Below, one piece after another: positions 6,699-15,403 of a stretch of DNA of 37,047 nucleotides. The stretch spans positions 1-37,047 of the forward strand of contig JAKURD010000026.1 of NCBI GenBank assembly GCA_022450045.1, read 5' to 3'. This stretch comes from Gracilimonas sp. GTDB taxonomy: Bacteria; Bacteroidota; Rhodothermia; Balneolales; Balneolaceae. Below the pieces are notes generated by a model that ran no database searches, was not told the DNA's origin, and saw only the letters and a program-made list of their open reading frames with translations. Made by a program: the position numbers and the translations under genes. The first letter of the stretch is position 1, and every line of letters begins with the position of its first letter.

Positions 6699-8303
6699 AT
6701 GGAGGTTAAGGATCAACCCGGGCAGGCAGCCAATGTTTATCAGCCCCTTACCATGGATTACCTTCTTGGGAAATTCGGTATCACCAATCTCAGATTTTTA
6801 ACCTTACTTGGTATCTGGATCGGTCTCATCGGCCTCAGTATCTCTTCCGTTTTTATTGTGGAGCATTTATTTGGGTTCTCTGATATCCTCAATCAGGATA
6901 AGATCGGGCAGGTTTTTTTGATCCAGATCCCCATGCTTATTGGGATGCTGCTGGTATTTTGGCTTGGTTTTGAATGGGGATTCATCCCGGTATTTGTATC
7001 TACTTTCGTGCTGGCATTCACGGCTTCCATGACCTGGTACTGGGCGCTTTTGTACTCCATGTCGTTCACACTGGGGTTATCAGTGTATGCGCTTTGCTAC
7101 TACTGCGTTTCTTTTGATCTGAGCCTTAGAACCATCAAGAGTTTTGCATTCTATATCGTGGTATCGCTTTTTTCTGCGTTGGCATGTTCTCTTGGAGCTT
7201 TTGTGTGGAGCCGATTTTATAATCTGCCACTTTTTGAAACCTTGATAATTTGGAAGAGTTGGTGGGTGAGTTTATTCTTGCAATCTTTTTTGGTTGGCGG
7301 GCCCTTGCTCTACCTTCTAACACCGGCCGTGTATCGTTTCAGAAAAAAGCAGTTTGATATTCCCCGGAAAACGGAAGTTTCCCTGACCTGGATCTATTCA
7401 GCCATAACCACGGTGGTTTTGGTGCTGGTGATGTTTATCATTTCAGCAAAATTATTGGGCTCTCAGTCGATAGAGCAAGAGCTTGCGGGCTCGGGAGTGT
7501 CCTCAGACGCTATTGCCAGTATGATGAGCGTAAATGAATCTTTCGAGATCGTTACGTGGATATCTCTGTCCCTTGTATTCTTTATTGGGGTTGGTAGTAT
7601 ATACCTGGTGGGGAGCTGGAATAAATCCCTAAAGGAAAAAGTTGATGATCAGACGTATAAATTGCGAGAAAAAGAGCTGAAATTAAGTTCGGCTTTGAAC
7701 GAGAGAAATCAGCTTTTGAATGAGATCCATGAACGGGTTCGAACAAACCTGACAATGGTACTTGCGGTATTTGAGCTTCAGCTTAAAAGTGATTCCAACA
7801 AAACTAATGAGGAGATCTTGCGGGATTCACATTCACTAATCCGTTCCCTTACCATTGTACATGAGTCCATGTCTCAGACTAAGCGTGCCAACCATGTGGA
7901 TCTCAAAAATTATACGATCAAATTAAGCAACAGAATTGATCAGTCACTTCGTAAGGAGCAGAAGAATATTACACTAAAAGTCCACGTAGAGGATGGCATT
8001 GATCTGGATATGGATCGGGCAATCCCTTTTGCGCTGATCATTAATGAATTGGTAATGAACGCCTGTATGCATGGTTTTAAGAGAGGTGAGAAGGGGTATG
8101 TGGTCATTAAAATTTTTAAGAGTGAAGATAAATTATTCTTAAAAGTAACCGACAACGGCATAGGCTTACCGTCAAATTTTGAGCAAAAAGTGGCTAAGGG
8201 AATTGGGATGCGCATCATCCGGGCATCTGCTAAACAACTCAATGCCACATTAGATTATTCCTCAAACGATAACACCTCATTTGAGCTTCAAATATCGTTA
8301 TAA
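6699..8303 (+). CDS. Membrane sensor histidine kinase, HisKA_2 type
   Basis: This 534-residue kinase has an N-terminal membrane sensor of six to eight predicted helices (about residues 27-220, MASE1-like), a further helix around 230-250 and another near 285-305. A short coiled-coil linker (about 310-340) leads to the dimerisation and phosphoacceptor helix LLNEIHERVRTNL with His344. The ATPase domain has N-box NELVMNA (about 450), G1 DNGIGLP (about 486) and G2 KGIGMRI (about 502). In this family the phosphoacceptor box is usually HHRVKNN; here it is HERVRTN, so the first His is kept while His2, Lys and the first Asn are changed. No response regulator is adjacent, so it is an orphan. Confidence 0.85.
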   Translation: MEVKDQPGQAANVYQPLTMDYLLGKFGITNLRFLTLLGIWIGLIGLSISSVFIVEHLFGFSDILNQDKIGQVFLIQIPMLIGMLLVFWLGFEWGFIPVFVSTFVLAFTASMTWYWALLYSMSFTLGLSVYALCYYCVSFDLSLRTIKSFAFYIVVSLFSALACSLGAFVWSRFYNLPLFETLIIWKSWWVSLFLQSFLVGGPLLYLLTPAVYRFRKKQFDIPRKTEVSLTWIYSAITTVVLVLVMFIISAKLLGSQSIEQELAGSGVSSDAIASMMSVNESFEIVTWISLSLVFFIGVGSIYLVGSWNKSLKEKVDDQTYKLREKELKLSSALNERNQLLNEIHERVRTNLTMVLAVFELQLKSDSNKTNEEILRDSHSLIRSLTIVHESMSQTKRANHVDLKNYTIKLSNRIDQSLRKEQKNITLKVHVEDGIDLDMDRAIPFALIINELVMNACMHGFKRGEKGYVVIKIFKSEDKLFLKVTDNGIGLPSNFEQKVAKGIGMRIIRASAKQLNATLDYSSNDNTSFELQISL

Positions 8304-8331
8304 GAAGAAGGCGTGCACACAACTTAGTGAT

Positions 8332-8577
8332 ATGAAGAGCTTTTTTATCTGGCTTATTGCAGTAATTATTGGAGGAATATCAGGGTTTGGTATCAGTTAC
8401 CTGATAGGCTTTAATGTGTATTTAACGGTAGGCTTGGGAATTATTTTGGGAAGTACAGTCGGGGTTACCATCAATATCCATCGGGATGGAGATGACGAAT
8501 TACCGGATAAAGAACTTCCCCATGGAAAAGATCCCAGGGAAAAAAGATCAAAAAAGATCAATCAAAAAGCTTCTTGA
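8332..8577 (+). CDS. Small two-helix membrane protein
   Basis: This is an 81-residue protein with two predicted membrane helices (about residues 2-23 and 28-48) and a highly charged tail rich in Asp, Glu and Lys. The start at 8332 (MKSFFIWL) is preferred over the in-frame ATG at 8281, which lies inside the histidine kinase gene and would add a basic non-membrane leader. It starts 28 bases after the kinase stop, so the two may be co-transcribed. Its end overlaps the convergent mtnA stop region by 20 bases. Function unknown. Confidence 0.65.
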   Translation: MKSFFIWLIAVIIGGISGFGISYLIGFNVYLTVGLGIILGSTVGVTINIHRDGDDELPDKELPHGKDPREKRSKKINQKAS

Positions 8578-9601
8578 TATTCTTTTTAAAGTCGGGCTTC
8601 ACAATTCCCTGTTCTGTGATAAATCCCGTTATATATTTGTGTGGTGTAATATCGAAAGCAGGATTGTAGGCATCCGTTTTCTTTGGGGTGATGGGTGATT
8701 TACTGATATGCGTAACTTCTTCCGGCTGTCTTTCCTCAATTTCTATCTCCTCACCCGTTTCAGATTGAAGATCGAAGGTGGAAAGTGGCAGGGCAACGTA
8801 AAAGGGGATGTCGTTTTCCTTCGCTAATACAGCCAGCGAATAGGTTCCGATCTTATTGGCGGTATCTCCATTAGCGGTAACCCGATCTGCACCCACTACC
8901 ACTATGTCAACTTTACCCGTATTCATGAGTGAACCTGCCGTCGAATCCGTAATGAGATGAAAGGGAATCCCGGCTTTTTGTAATTCCCAGGTTGTCAGCC
9001 GTGCTCCCTGTAACAGCGGCCTGGTTTCATCAACCCAAACGTGAATATCTTTTTCCTGATGGTGGGCGTGCAGTATCACCGAAAAAGCTGTTCCGTAAGC
9101 TCCTGTGGCCAAGGCCCCGGTATTGCAATGGGTGAGAATATTCCATTGCTTTTTTACTAATTCAGAGCCGTTTTCACCGATCTTCTTGCACACACGTTTA
9201 TCTTCATCATGGATGGTTTTTGCCGTTTTCAGGATGATCTCCTTTATCTCATCAAGCTCTTTATCCTTGTTGGCATACACGGTTTGATTGATACGTTCCA
9301 GCGCCCAGCTGAGATTGGCAGCTGTTGGTCGGGATGATTTCAGATATTCGATCCATCGGTTCAGCTCTACGTTGAAGCTGGTGAAGTTCTTGGAATCAAG
9401 TTCCCGTACTCCAAGGTAAAGTCCGTAAGCCCCGGCAATACCGATGGCGGGAGCACCTCGTACTTTTAGCTTTTTTATAGCATCCCAAACTTGTCCGATG
9501 GTATTTACATCAGAATAGATCTCTCTAAGCGGTAACTGCGTTTGGTCTAAAATTGACAGATGATCTTCTTCCCAGGATATCGATTCGTAAGCTTGCTTCA
9601 T
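8558..9601 (-). CDS. mtnA: S-methyl-5-thioribose-1-phosphate isomerase
   Basis: It converts methylthioribose-1-phosphate to methylthioribulose-1-phosphate in the methionine salvage pathway. The 347 residues match MtnA throughout: the substrate loop VRGAPAIGIAGAYG (48-60), catalytic Cys159 in THCNTGALATGAYG, and catalytic Asp239 in VVGADRVTANGDTANKIGTY. The C-terminal Pro-Ala-Phe-Asp-Ile-Thr-Pro segment is also typical. It belongs to the archaeal eIF2B-alpha-like fold. The 5' leader is odd: only 9 bases separate its ATG from the end of a terminal-inverted-repeat element (9611-10095), so the element's sequence has become its leader. No other salvage genes are in the window. Confidence 0.95.
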   Translation of the reverse strand: MKQAYESISWEEDHLSILDQTQLPLREIYSDVNTIGQVWDAIKKLKVRGAPAIGIAGAYGLYLGVRELDSKNFTSFNVELNRWIEYLKSSRPTAANLSWALERINQTVYANKDKELDEIKEIILKTAKTIHDEDKRVCKKIGENGSELVKKQWNILTHCNTGALATGAYGTAFSVILHAHHQEKDIHVWVDETRPLLQGARLTTWELQKAGIPFHLITDSTAGSLMNTGKVDIVVVGADRVTANGDTANKIGTYSLAVLAKENDIPFYVALPLSTFDLQSETGEEIEIEERQPEEVTHISKSPITPKKTDAYNPAFDITPHKYITGFITEQGIVKPDFKKNIKKLFD

Positions 9602-9610
9602 TATATTTTT

Positions 9611-10095
9611 GGCACACGGATTTAACGGATGTTACGGATTTACTTCAAGTGTTTCTTTCTGTCGTTAGTATAAATCTTTCGCTTAATTTGAGGTTTATAG
9701 CCGAAGTTTAAAACTAACCCGACTTCAATTTCTGTAGCCTTTAAGTAGTTCAGAATTTGCACCTCATGTTCTCTACGTAATCTTTCAATGGCTTTAAGTT
9801 CAAGAATGATGAGTTCTTCAACTATAATATCAGCGAAGTACTTTCCAACGAGTTGTTTTTTGTAATAAACATTAACAGGTACTTGAGGATTACATTTTAG
9901 TCCATTCTCTTTGAGTTCTGTTAATAACGATTTTTCATATACATTTTCCAGAAACCCAAATCCTAAACTGTTATACACATTGTAAAAACACTCAATAATT
10001 CTTTCTGTCAGTTTCTCATGAAGCATCAGTTATTTTTTATTTTCTGAAGTCCTCTAATATATAAAAATCCGTAGCATCCGTTAAATCCGTGTGCC
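9611..10095 (-). mobile_element. 485-bp element: GxxExxY gene bounded by 31-bp terminal inverted repeats
   Basis: GGCACACGGATTTAACGGAT begins the left arm (9611-9641), and 10065-10095 is its reverse complement with one mismatch over 31 bases. The element fills almost the whole gap between ggt (stop at 10103) and mtnA (start at 9601), leaving 7 and 9 bases of flank. The arms contain tandem ACGGATT-like units. No transposase and no obvious target duplication were found. Mobilisation is inferred from the arms, the compact fit between two otherwise co-directional genes, and the AT-rich content. Confidence 0.7.
9640..10026 (-). CDS. GxxExxY family protein (PD-(D/E)XK nuclease fold)
   Basis: This 128-residue protein carries the family signature GFLENVY (residues 24-30). 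The nuclease-like motif follows: Asp66 in KYFADIIVEE and the Glu76-Leu-Lys78 triplet in LIILELKAIE, giving the D...ExK arrangement, then the conserved HEVQILNYLK helix and GLVLNFG strand. Biochemical function of the family is not established to my knowledge; it is often found as scattered single genes in Bacteroidota and other phyla. The stop codon overlaps the left terminal inverted repeat by two bases, so gene and repeat form one unit. The gene is co-directional with ggt and mtnA and could be read through from ggt. Confidence 0.9.
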   Translation of the reverse strand: MLHEKLTERIIECFYNVYNSLGFGFLENVYEKSLLTELKENGLKCNPQVPVNVYYKKQLVGKYFADIIVEELIILELKAIERLRREHEVQILNYLKATEIEVGLVLNFGYKPQIKRKIYTNDRKKHLK

Positions 10096-10102
10096 ATTGC
10101 CA

Positions 10103-11797
10103 CTAGTAACCGGCAGCGTGGCCGTCACCCCGGGGATCAACGCCGCTGTTGAGTTTTCCATTTCGATCTACATAAATGTTATGAGCTCTTCCAATACCGG
10201 GCATTGGAAATAATCTGTGGCCCCTTTTTTCTAAAGCTTGTTGTGTGTCAGGGCTCAATCCAAAATCATCAAAAAATATCATATCTGGCAGCCATTGATG
10301 GTGGAAGCGAGGCTGTGCCGTTGCCTGTTGCGATCTCATTCCAAATACGGCTCTGTTCAAAAAGCTTTGAAGGGTAGCAGTAATGATTCTTGGTCCACCG
10401 GCAGCACCTAATACCATATCAATTTTTCCATCCTTTGTAACAATGGTAGGCGACATACTGCTCAGCATCCGCTTTCCGGGCTCAATGGCATTGGCTTCTG
10501 CACCGATCAGTCCATAGGCATTGGGCTCTCCCGGCTGGGCTGAAAAGTCATCCATCTCATTATTCAGAAGAAAACCGGCCCCGCTAACCGAGACATGACT
10601 TCCAAAAGATCCGTTTAGGGTAGTGGTCACCGAAACAGCATTGCCGTCTTTATCTACTATCGAAAAATGGGTGGTTTCAGAAGATTCCAGAAACCCTGCA
10701 ATTTCACCATGCTCCAAAGATTCGGATGTTGTGGCTTGATCGTCCCTAAAAGAAGTCATTCGGTCATTATTGTATTCTTCACTTAAAAGTTCTTCCATGG
10801 GGATGTCAACAAAGTCAGGGTCGCCTAAGTAATAGGAGCGGTCAGCAAAAGCCCGACGCATAGCTTCGCTTACTATATGCACATATTCTGCAGAATTATG
10901 CCCCATTTCTACCAGCGGGTAATCATCAATCATTTCAAGTATCTGTGCAATGGCAACACTTCCGCTGCTGGGTGGTGGCATGATGTGTAATTTGTATCCT
11001 AGGAAGTCTGCGACAAGGGGTTCCCTCCAGACGCTTTCATAATTCCTGAGATCTCGATATCCAATCAACCCGCGATAGCGATCCATTTCATTAACGATGG
11101 CATCGGCGACGGGACCGGAGTAAAAACCTTCTCTTCCAAAGCGGGCAATACGCTCCAAAGTTTCGGCCAGATCTTCCTGCACAAAAAGATCACCTTCCCG
11201 GAATAAAATCGAATCTCCGGTGGTGAAGTATCTCGCTGAAGCCTGGTATTTCCTAAACGTATCCTTATGATTATTCAAGTCCTGAGCCTGAGTGTAGGAA
11301 AGGGAGTATCCCTCTCGAGCGAGCTTTATAGCCGGCTGTATGACCATGTCTAATGGCATACGTCCGTAGCGTTCAATGGCTTTGATCATTCCATCTACGG
11401 TGCCGGGGACGCCCACAGCTAAAATACCTTCCCAGCTCAAGTCAGATTTAAATTCTCCATTTCTGACGTACATATTCCGGCTGGCACGTTCGGGCGCTTT
11501 CTCTCTGAAATCCAGGGTATTTATTTCTCCATCAGCTAAATGGACAACCATGAATCCGCCACCGCCGATGTTTCCGGCACGGGGCAATGTCACCGCCAAA
11601 GCAAATTGAACGGCTACTGCTGCATCAACAGCATTGCCACCTTGCTGAAGGATCTGTTTTCCAATTTCAGAGGCGTGGTAATCAGCCGAAACGACCATGC
11701 CATTTTCATAGGATTTTGAGGTGAGAACCTGAGCCGTTAAAGTTTGGGTTGTGAAGAGAAGTGTGAAAGCCAGTAGCAGAGTTCTTGTAAGAGCCAT
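10103..11797 (-). CDS. ggt: Gamma-glutamyltranspeptidase, exported
   Basis: It cleaves gamma-glutamyl bonds of glutathione or related peptides and transfers the glutamyl group. The precursor of 564 residues has a signal peptide (1 to about 22, ending LTAQ) for export. The autoprocessing site precedes the nucleophile Thr375 in SSETTHFSIVDKDG, splitting the protein into large and small subunits. Supporting motifs are GGGGFMV (78-84), PPPSSGS (274-280), NNEMDDFS in the small subunit and a GAAGGPRI glycine loop near residue 465. The small-subunit C-terminal end GHAAGY is intact. It follows xerD by 90 bases on the same strand and is followed by the inserted GxxExxY element. Confidence 0.95.
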   Translation of the reverse strand: MALTRTLLLAFTLLFTTQTLTAQVLTSKSYENGMVVSADYHASEIGKQILQQGGNAVDAAVAVQFALAVTLPRAGNIGGGGFMVVHLADGEINTLDFREKAPERASRNMYVRNGEFKSDLSWEGILAVGVPGTVDGMIKAIERYGRMPLDMVIQPAIKLAREGYSLSYTQAQDLNNHKDTFRKYQASARYFTTGDSILFREGDLFVQEDLAETLERIARFGREGFYSGPVADAIVNEMDRYRGLIGYRDLRNYESVWREPLVADFLGYKLHIMPPPSSGSVAIAQILEMIDDYPLVEMGHNSAEYVHIVSEAMRRAFADRSYYLGDPDFVDIPMEELLSEEYNNDRMTSFRDDQATTSESLEHGEIAGFLESSETTHFSIVDKDGNAVSVTTTLNGSFGSHVSVSGAGFLLNNEMDDFSAQPGEPNAYGLIGAEANAIEPGKRMLSSMSPTIVTKDGKIDMVLGAAGGPRIITATLQSFLNRAVFGMRSQQATAQPRFHHQWLPDMIFFDDFGLSPDTQQALEKRGHRLFPMPGIGRAHNIYVDRNGKLNSGVDPRGDGHAAGY

Positions 11798-11887
11798 GAA
11801 TAAAATGAATTTTGGTTAGCTGCTAAAATAGCAGAAGTAAGAGCTTATTGCTGAACGAAAATTTTTATGATTTATTAGCCTGAAATA

Positions 11888-12799
11888 TCAGGCCCTTGGG
11901 TGAAATTCTTTGTGCACCTGATGCAGAAATGAACGGTCCACATGAGTATAGATCTCAGTGGTCAATATAGAGGAATGTCCCAGCATTTCCTGTACGGCCC
12001 GAAGATCGGCACCGCCTTCCAGTAAATGTGTGGCAAAAGAGTGCCTGAAAATGTGGGGGTAAACATTTTTTTTAATATCCGCTTGTTCAGATGCTTTCTG
12101 GACAATATTCCAGATACTCATTCTTGATAAAGCACTGCCGCGCATACTGAGAAAGACTTTATTTTTGGCTTTATGATCCTTTTCAGGATTATAGAATTGG
12201 GGACGCACATGTTCTGTGTAATGCGAAATAGCATCCTGGGCGATCTCACCTACAGGCACCAAACGTTCCTTATTTCCCTTTCCGATCACCCGTATAAATC
12301 CAATTTCAAAAATGAGGCGGTCTTGTTCCAGACCGGTGAGTTCGCTTACACGCATTCCGGTTCCATACAAGGTTTCCAAAATAGCCTTATCGCGGATACC
12401 GGCAGGAGTGGTAAGGTCGGGAGTAGCCAGGATCGCCTCGATCTCATCCCGGTTTAACACTTCGGGAAGTTTGGAGGCTTTTTGGGGGAGTTCTACGAGT
12501 TCTGCAGGATTGGCTTTGGTGATTCCTTCAACCACGGCAAATTCATGAAATCCCCTGATGCTTGAAATATTGCGTGCCAGAGAGCTGGCTGAAAGCAATT
12601 CTTCATCTACCAGAAAACTCAAGAAATCTTCGATGTGAGTGAGTGTAACCCCTCCAAGATTAGTGATCTTTTTTTCCGTGGTAAGGAATAAGAAATATCG
12701 TTCAAGGTCATTTTTATAGGAAATTACGGAGTTCTCACTCAGTCCTTTTTCAAGCTTGGTAAACTGCAGGTATAGGTCCATTTCTTGCTTGAACGCCAC
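11888..12799 (-). CDS. xerD: Site-specific tyrosine recombinase XerD-like
   Basis: The 303-residue protein has the N-terminal SAM-like core-binding domain (about 1-95) and a complete catalytic domain: Arg150 in LYGTGMRVSEL, Lys174 in GKGNKER, His249/Arg252 in HIFRHSFATHLLEGG, His275 in LGHSS and the nucleophile Tyr284 in EIYTHVD. Length and motifs fit chromosomal Xer recombinases that resolve dimers at dif; XerC versus XerD cannot be settled without its partner. It lies 2 nt downstream of pgpH and should be co-transcribed with it. It contrasts with the broken integrase at 3245, which lacks the C-terminal catalytic residues. Confidence 0.9.
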   Translation of the reverse strand: MAFKQEMDLYLQFTKLEKGLSENSVISYKNDLERYFLFLTTEKKITNLGGVTLTHIEDFLSFLVDEELLSASSLARNISSIRGFHEFAVVEGITKANPAELVELPQKASKLPEVLNRDEIEAILATPDLTTPAGIRDKAILETLYGTGMRVSELTGLEQDRLIFEIGFIRVIGKGNKERLVPVGEIAQDAISHYTEHVRPQFYNPEKDHKAKNKVFLSMRGSALSRMSIWNIVQKASEQADIKKNVYPHIFRHSFATHLLEGGADLRAVQEMLGHSSILTTEIYTHVDRSFLHQVHKEFHPRA

Positions 12800-12801
12800 A
12801 A

Positions 12802-15210
12802 TTAGTCGCCGGTTTTATCTTGTTCCTGTGTTTGTTCTGAACCATTTTCAGAGGGTTCAGCTTTTTTCTGAAGCTTTTCAGCTGCTTCTTTTTCTTCGGC
12901 CTCACGTTCTTTGTCTTCGGGATATTCAACGCGGCTATGGTACACGCCGACCAAAATATTCAGGAAGGTTTCTTTGATTACCTGAAGATGCCTGAATGTA
13001 AGCGGGCTGTGACTAAGCTGCCCCTCTGCAACCCGGTCATCGACCATGCGGTTTACCAGATTTTCGAGTTTGCTGTAGGTTGGGTTTTTCATGGCACGCG
13101 AGGCGGCTTCAATTCCATCAGCAAGTAACAGAATGCCTGTTTCCTTAGATGATGGAAGTGGGCCTTCATACCGAAACTGATCTTCCTGAAGCATGCTTTT
13201 AAGGCTATCGTCTTCCTTAGCTTTTTCATAAAAATAGCGGATCACTGATGTGCCGTGGTGTGTTTTTATGAAATCAATAATGATGCTCGGCAGGTCTTCG
13301 TCTTCGGCCATTTTCACCCCTTCGCTCACATGCGCTTTTATAACCATTGCGCTCATCTGTGGCTTCAAATTGTCATGCTCATTATTTCCTTTGGTTTGGT
13401 TTTCAACGAAATAATCCGGCTTCACCATTTTCCCAATATCATGGTAAAGAGCACCGACTCTGCATAGCAGCGAATTTGCTCCAATTGCTGAAGCTGCAGC
13501 CTCAGATAAATTTGCTACCTGAAGACTGTGGTGAAACGTTCCGGGCGCTTTATTCATCAGCTTTTTAAGTAAAGGCTGATTGGTGTCTCCAAGCTCGATG
13601 AGGGTAAAGTCTGTTGTAACACCAAAGATCTTCTCAAACAAGAGAATAATGGGATACGTGAATAAGATGAAAACAGAGCTGATGGCTATATACATGAGAT
13701 CTGAGGTGAACATATCCCAGCCGCTTAAAGTGGCTACATTAAAGGAGCCTATCACAATCAAATACGTTATGAAGACAATACCGGGCGTAGTAAAGAAAAA
13801 CTGCGATCGGTCTTTAATATCACGAACGGAAAAAACGCCTAAACTACAGGCTGTAAATGTGGCAACTACAAATTCAAAACTATTTCCATTTATCAATCCC
13901 AATAGGCTTGCAAGCATGATAGCGGAAACAAGGCCGACCCGGGAGTCAAAAATGATGGTGAGTACGATAGGAGCTATGGCAACTGGAATTATATAGGGAT
14001 CTGCAATATCAAGGTAGTTGATCAAACCGGCCGAAAATGAGACCAGACCAAGGGTTAAAAATACGAGCAGAAACAGTGCATTATCTGAAGTTATGCTTCT
14101 TCTGTAAAGATGGATATACATGAAGAAGACAAAAGTTACAGCAATGATAATAATGAGTTGTCCGGCAAAACGAACCCATTTTTCAATTTGGCTGGCGTTT
14201 TCAGAACGTGCTTCTGCCAGGCTTCTTAAAATGTTGGCACGTTCGGTAGAAACGAGGTCTCCTCTTCGGATGATAACCTGGCCTTGAGCAACGGCACCTT
14301 TGGTTTCTGAAACATCAGATAATGCCGCCTGTAAGCGTTCCTGTGTATCCTCTTCGCTGAAACGGAGATTCGGAATGATAACTTTGTTATAGATCTCCAT
14401 GGCAAGGCGGGTTTCGTCCTCACTAAAAACGCGGTTCAGCCTGAACTGTACAAACTCATTAGCTTCTCTTAGATCCCGAATTCGGGCCAGATCAACGGAT
14501 TGTTCCGTACTTTCCCTGTTATTCCGAATGATGATATTATCGGTTTGTAGATTACTTTTATTTTGATTGATGACTCCCTGATTCATCAACTGATCAATAA
14601 GCAATTCAAGCTGTTGTTTTATTTCAACTCCGATAAATTGACTTGGTGCGAGGTTATTTTGCTGAACCCGGTCATAACTCTCAAGAAGGATCTCCCAGGA
14701 TTTCTCGGTAAAATCCATTTCCGACTCACGAATCTCAAGTGCGAAATTAGTACTGTCTGAGTCAGCAGTAGAAGCAGACTGTCGTTCTGCGGTTTGCCAA
14801 TTATGGTAGGTTTCTAAGACCGGCTGTATCTCCCTATAAATGGAGTCGAGGCGGGTTTGAACAGTAATTGGCACATTCTGATCAGCCCGGAAAATAGGGG
14901 CGGTGGAACTACGAATTGCTTCGCGCTCTTCTTCCAGTTCTGCATCGGTTTTTTGGATGGCAAAAGTAAATGGTGCGGTTAAGTCAGGATTCCTCCATGG
15001 CTGCCCCTGAGAATAATTTAACCCGGAGTTAACGGGATTACGAGGCAATGAAAAGGCACTGATCGCAACAAATAAGATCAGGATAAATGCACGGATATAG
15101 GGATTTCTTCTCAGTGAATACTTTTCTTGTTCCTTTTTCTTTTTTTCACCAATCAGAGGTGTAATCTCTTTTTTCTTTTGGCCTAAACCAATTTTTTCAA
15201 GAAAGCTCAT
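12802..15210 (-). CDS. pgpH: 7TM-HD cyclic di-AMP phosphodiesterase family protein (PgpH-like)
   Basis: This 802-residue protein has the PgpH architecture. A basic cytoplasmic start is followed by a first helix (about 37-55), a large extracytoplasmic 7TMR-HDED region (about 60-345), a bundle of membrane helices (about 347-530), and a cytoplasmic HD domain (about 545-720). HD-domain metal ligands are visible: His561 in FHHSLQVANLSE, His590-Asp591 in ALYHDIGKM, and His651-His652 in KTHHGTS. Members in Listeria hydrolyse c-di-AMP to pApA; that activity here is inferred. The charged C-terminal tail rich in Glu, Lys and Gln (about 765-802) is low complexity. It heads a leftward unit with xerD. Confidence 0.9.
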   Translation of the reverse strand: MSFLEKIGLGQKKKEITPLIGEKKKKEQEKYSLRRNPYIRAFILILFVAISAFSLPRNPVNSGLNYSQGQPWRNPDLTAPFTFAIQKTDAELEEEREAIRSSTAPIFRADQNVPITVQTRLDSIYREIQPVLETYHNWQTAERQSASTADSDSTNFALEIRESEMDFTEKSWEILLESYDRVQQNNLAPSQFIGVEIKQQLELLIDQLMNQGVINQNKSNLQTDNIIIRNNRESTEQSVDLARIRDLREANEFVQFRLNRVFSEDETRLAMEIYNKVIIPNLRFSEEDTQERLQAALSDVSETKGAVAQGQVIIRRGDLVSTERANILRSLAEARSENASQIEKWVRFAGQLIIIIAVTFVFFMYIHLYRRSITSDNALFLLVFLTLGLVSFSAGLINYLDIADPYIIPVAIAPIVLTIIFDSRVGLVSAIMLASLLGLINGNSFEFVVATFTACSLGVFSVRDIKDRSQFFFTTPGIVFITYLIVIGSFNVATLSGWDMFTSDLMYIAISSVFILFTYPIILLFEKIFGVTTDFTLIELGDTNQPLLKKLMNKAPGTFHHSLQVANLSEAAASAIGANSLLCRVGALYHDIGKMVKPDYFVENQTKGNNEHDNLKPQMSAMVIKAHVSEGVKMAEDEDLPSIIIDFIKTHHGTSVIRYFYEKAKEDDSLKSMLQEDQFRYEGPLPSSKETGILLLADGIEAASRAMKNPTYSKLENLVNRMVDDRVAEGQLSHSPLTFRHLQVIKETFLNILVGVYHSRVEYPEDKEREAEEKEAAEKLQKKAEPSENGSEQTQEQDKTGD

Positions 15211-15353
15211 TAATTATGTTTCTGTGGGAGTTTACTTAGAAGGTTGCTAACCAAGGGGTAATTTACAAATCTTTTTGCAGGATGCAGTGAATAGTTAATC
15301 GGATACAGTGAACAAATGAAATAATTGACATTAGCGTGTTTAGCCCCAATCTT

Positions 15354-15392
15354 CACCGAACACCGAACACCGAACACCGAACACCGAACACC
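15354..15392. repeat. 7-bp tandem repeat (CACCGAA, five copies plus partial) before ksgA
   Basis: Five perfect CACCGAA units occupy 15354-15388, followed by CACC. The array ends 11 bases before the ksgA ATG, so it lies in the leader and possibly in the promoter. The unit length is not a multiple of three, but the array is outside the coding frame; copy-number change would alter leader spacing rather than frame. Confidence 0.9.
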
Positions 15393-15403
15393 TATACCTC
15401 CAC

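Noticed and set aside
8281..8331. Extended start of the small membrane protein at 8281
   Set aside because: It lies inside the histidine kinase gene and adds a basic leader before the first membrane helix; 8332 is simpler.
9611..10095. Reading the ACGGATT-type arms as a CRISPR or REP array
   Set aside because: Only two inverted arms with a single gene between them; there are no regularly spaced direct repeats with unique spacers.
13580..13996. 138-codon plus-strand frame inside pgpH
   Set aside because: Antisense shadow of a membrane-helix region; no own signals and pgpH is complete and conserved across it.
15354..15392. CACCGAA array as CRISPR repeats
   Set aside because: Units are only 7 bases and contiguous with no spacers, so it is a simple tandem repeat.
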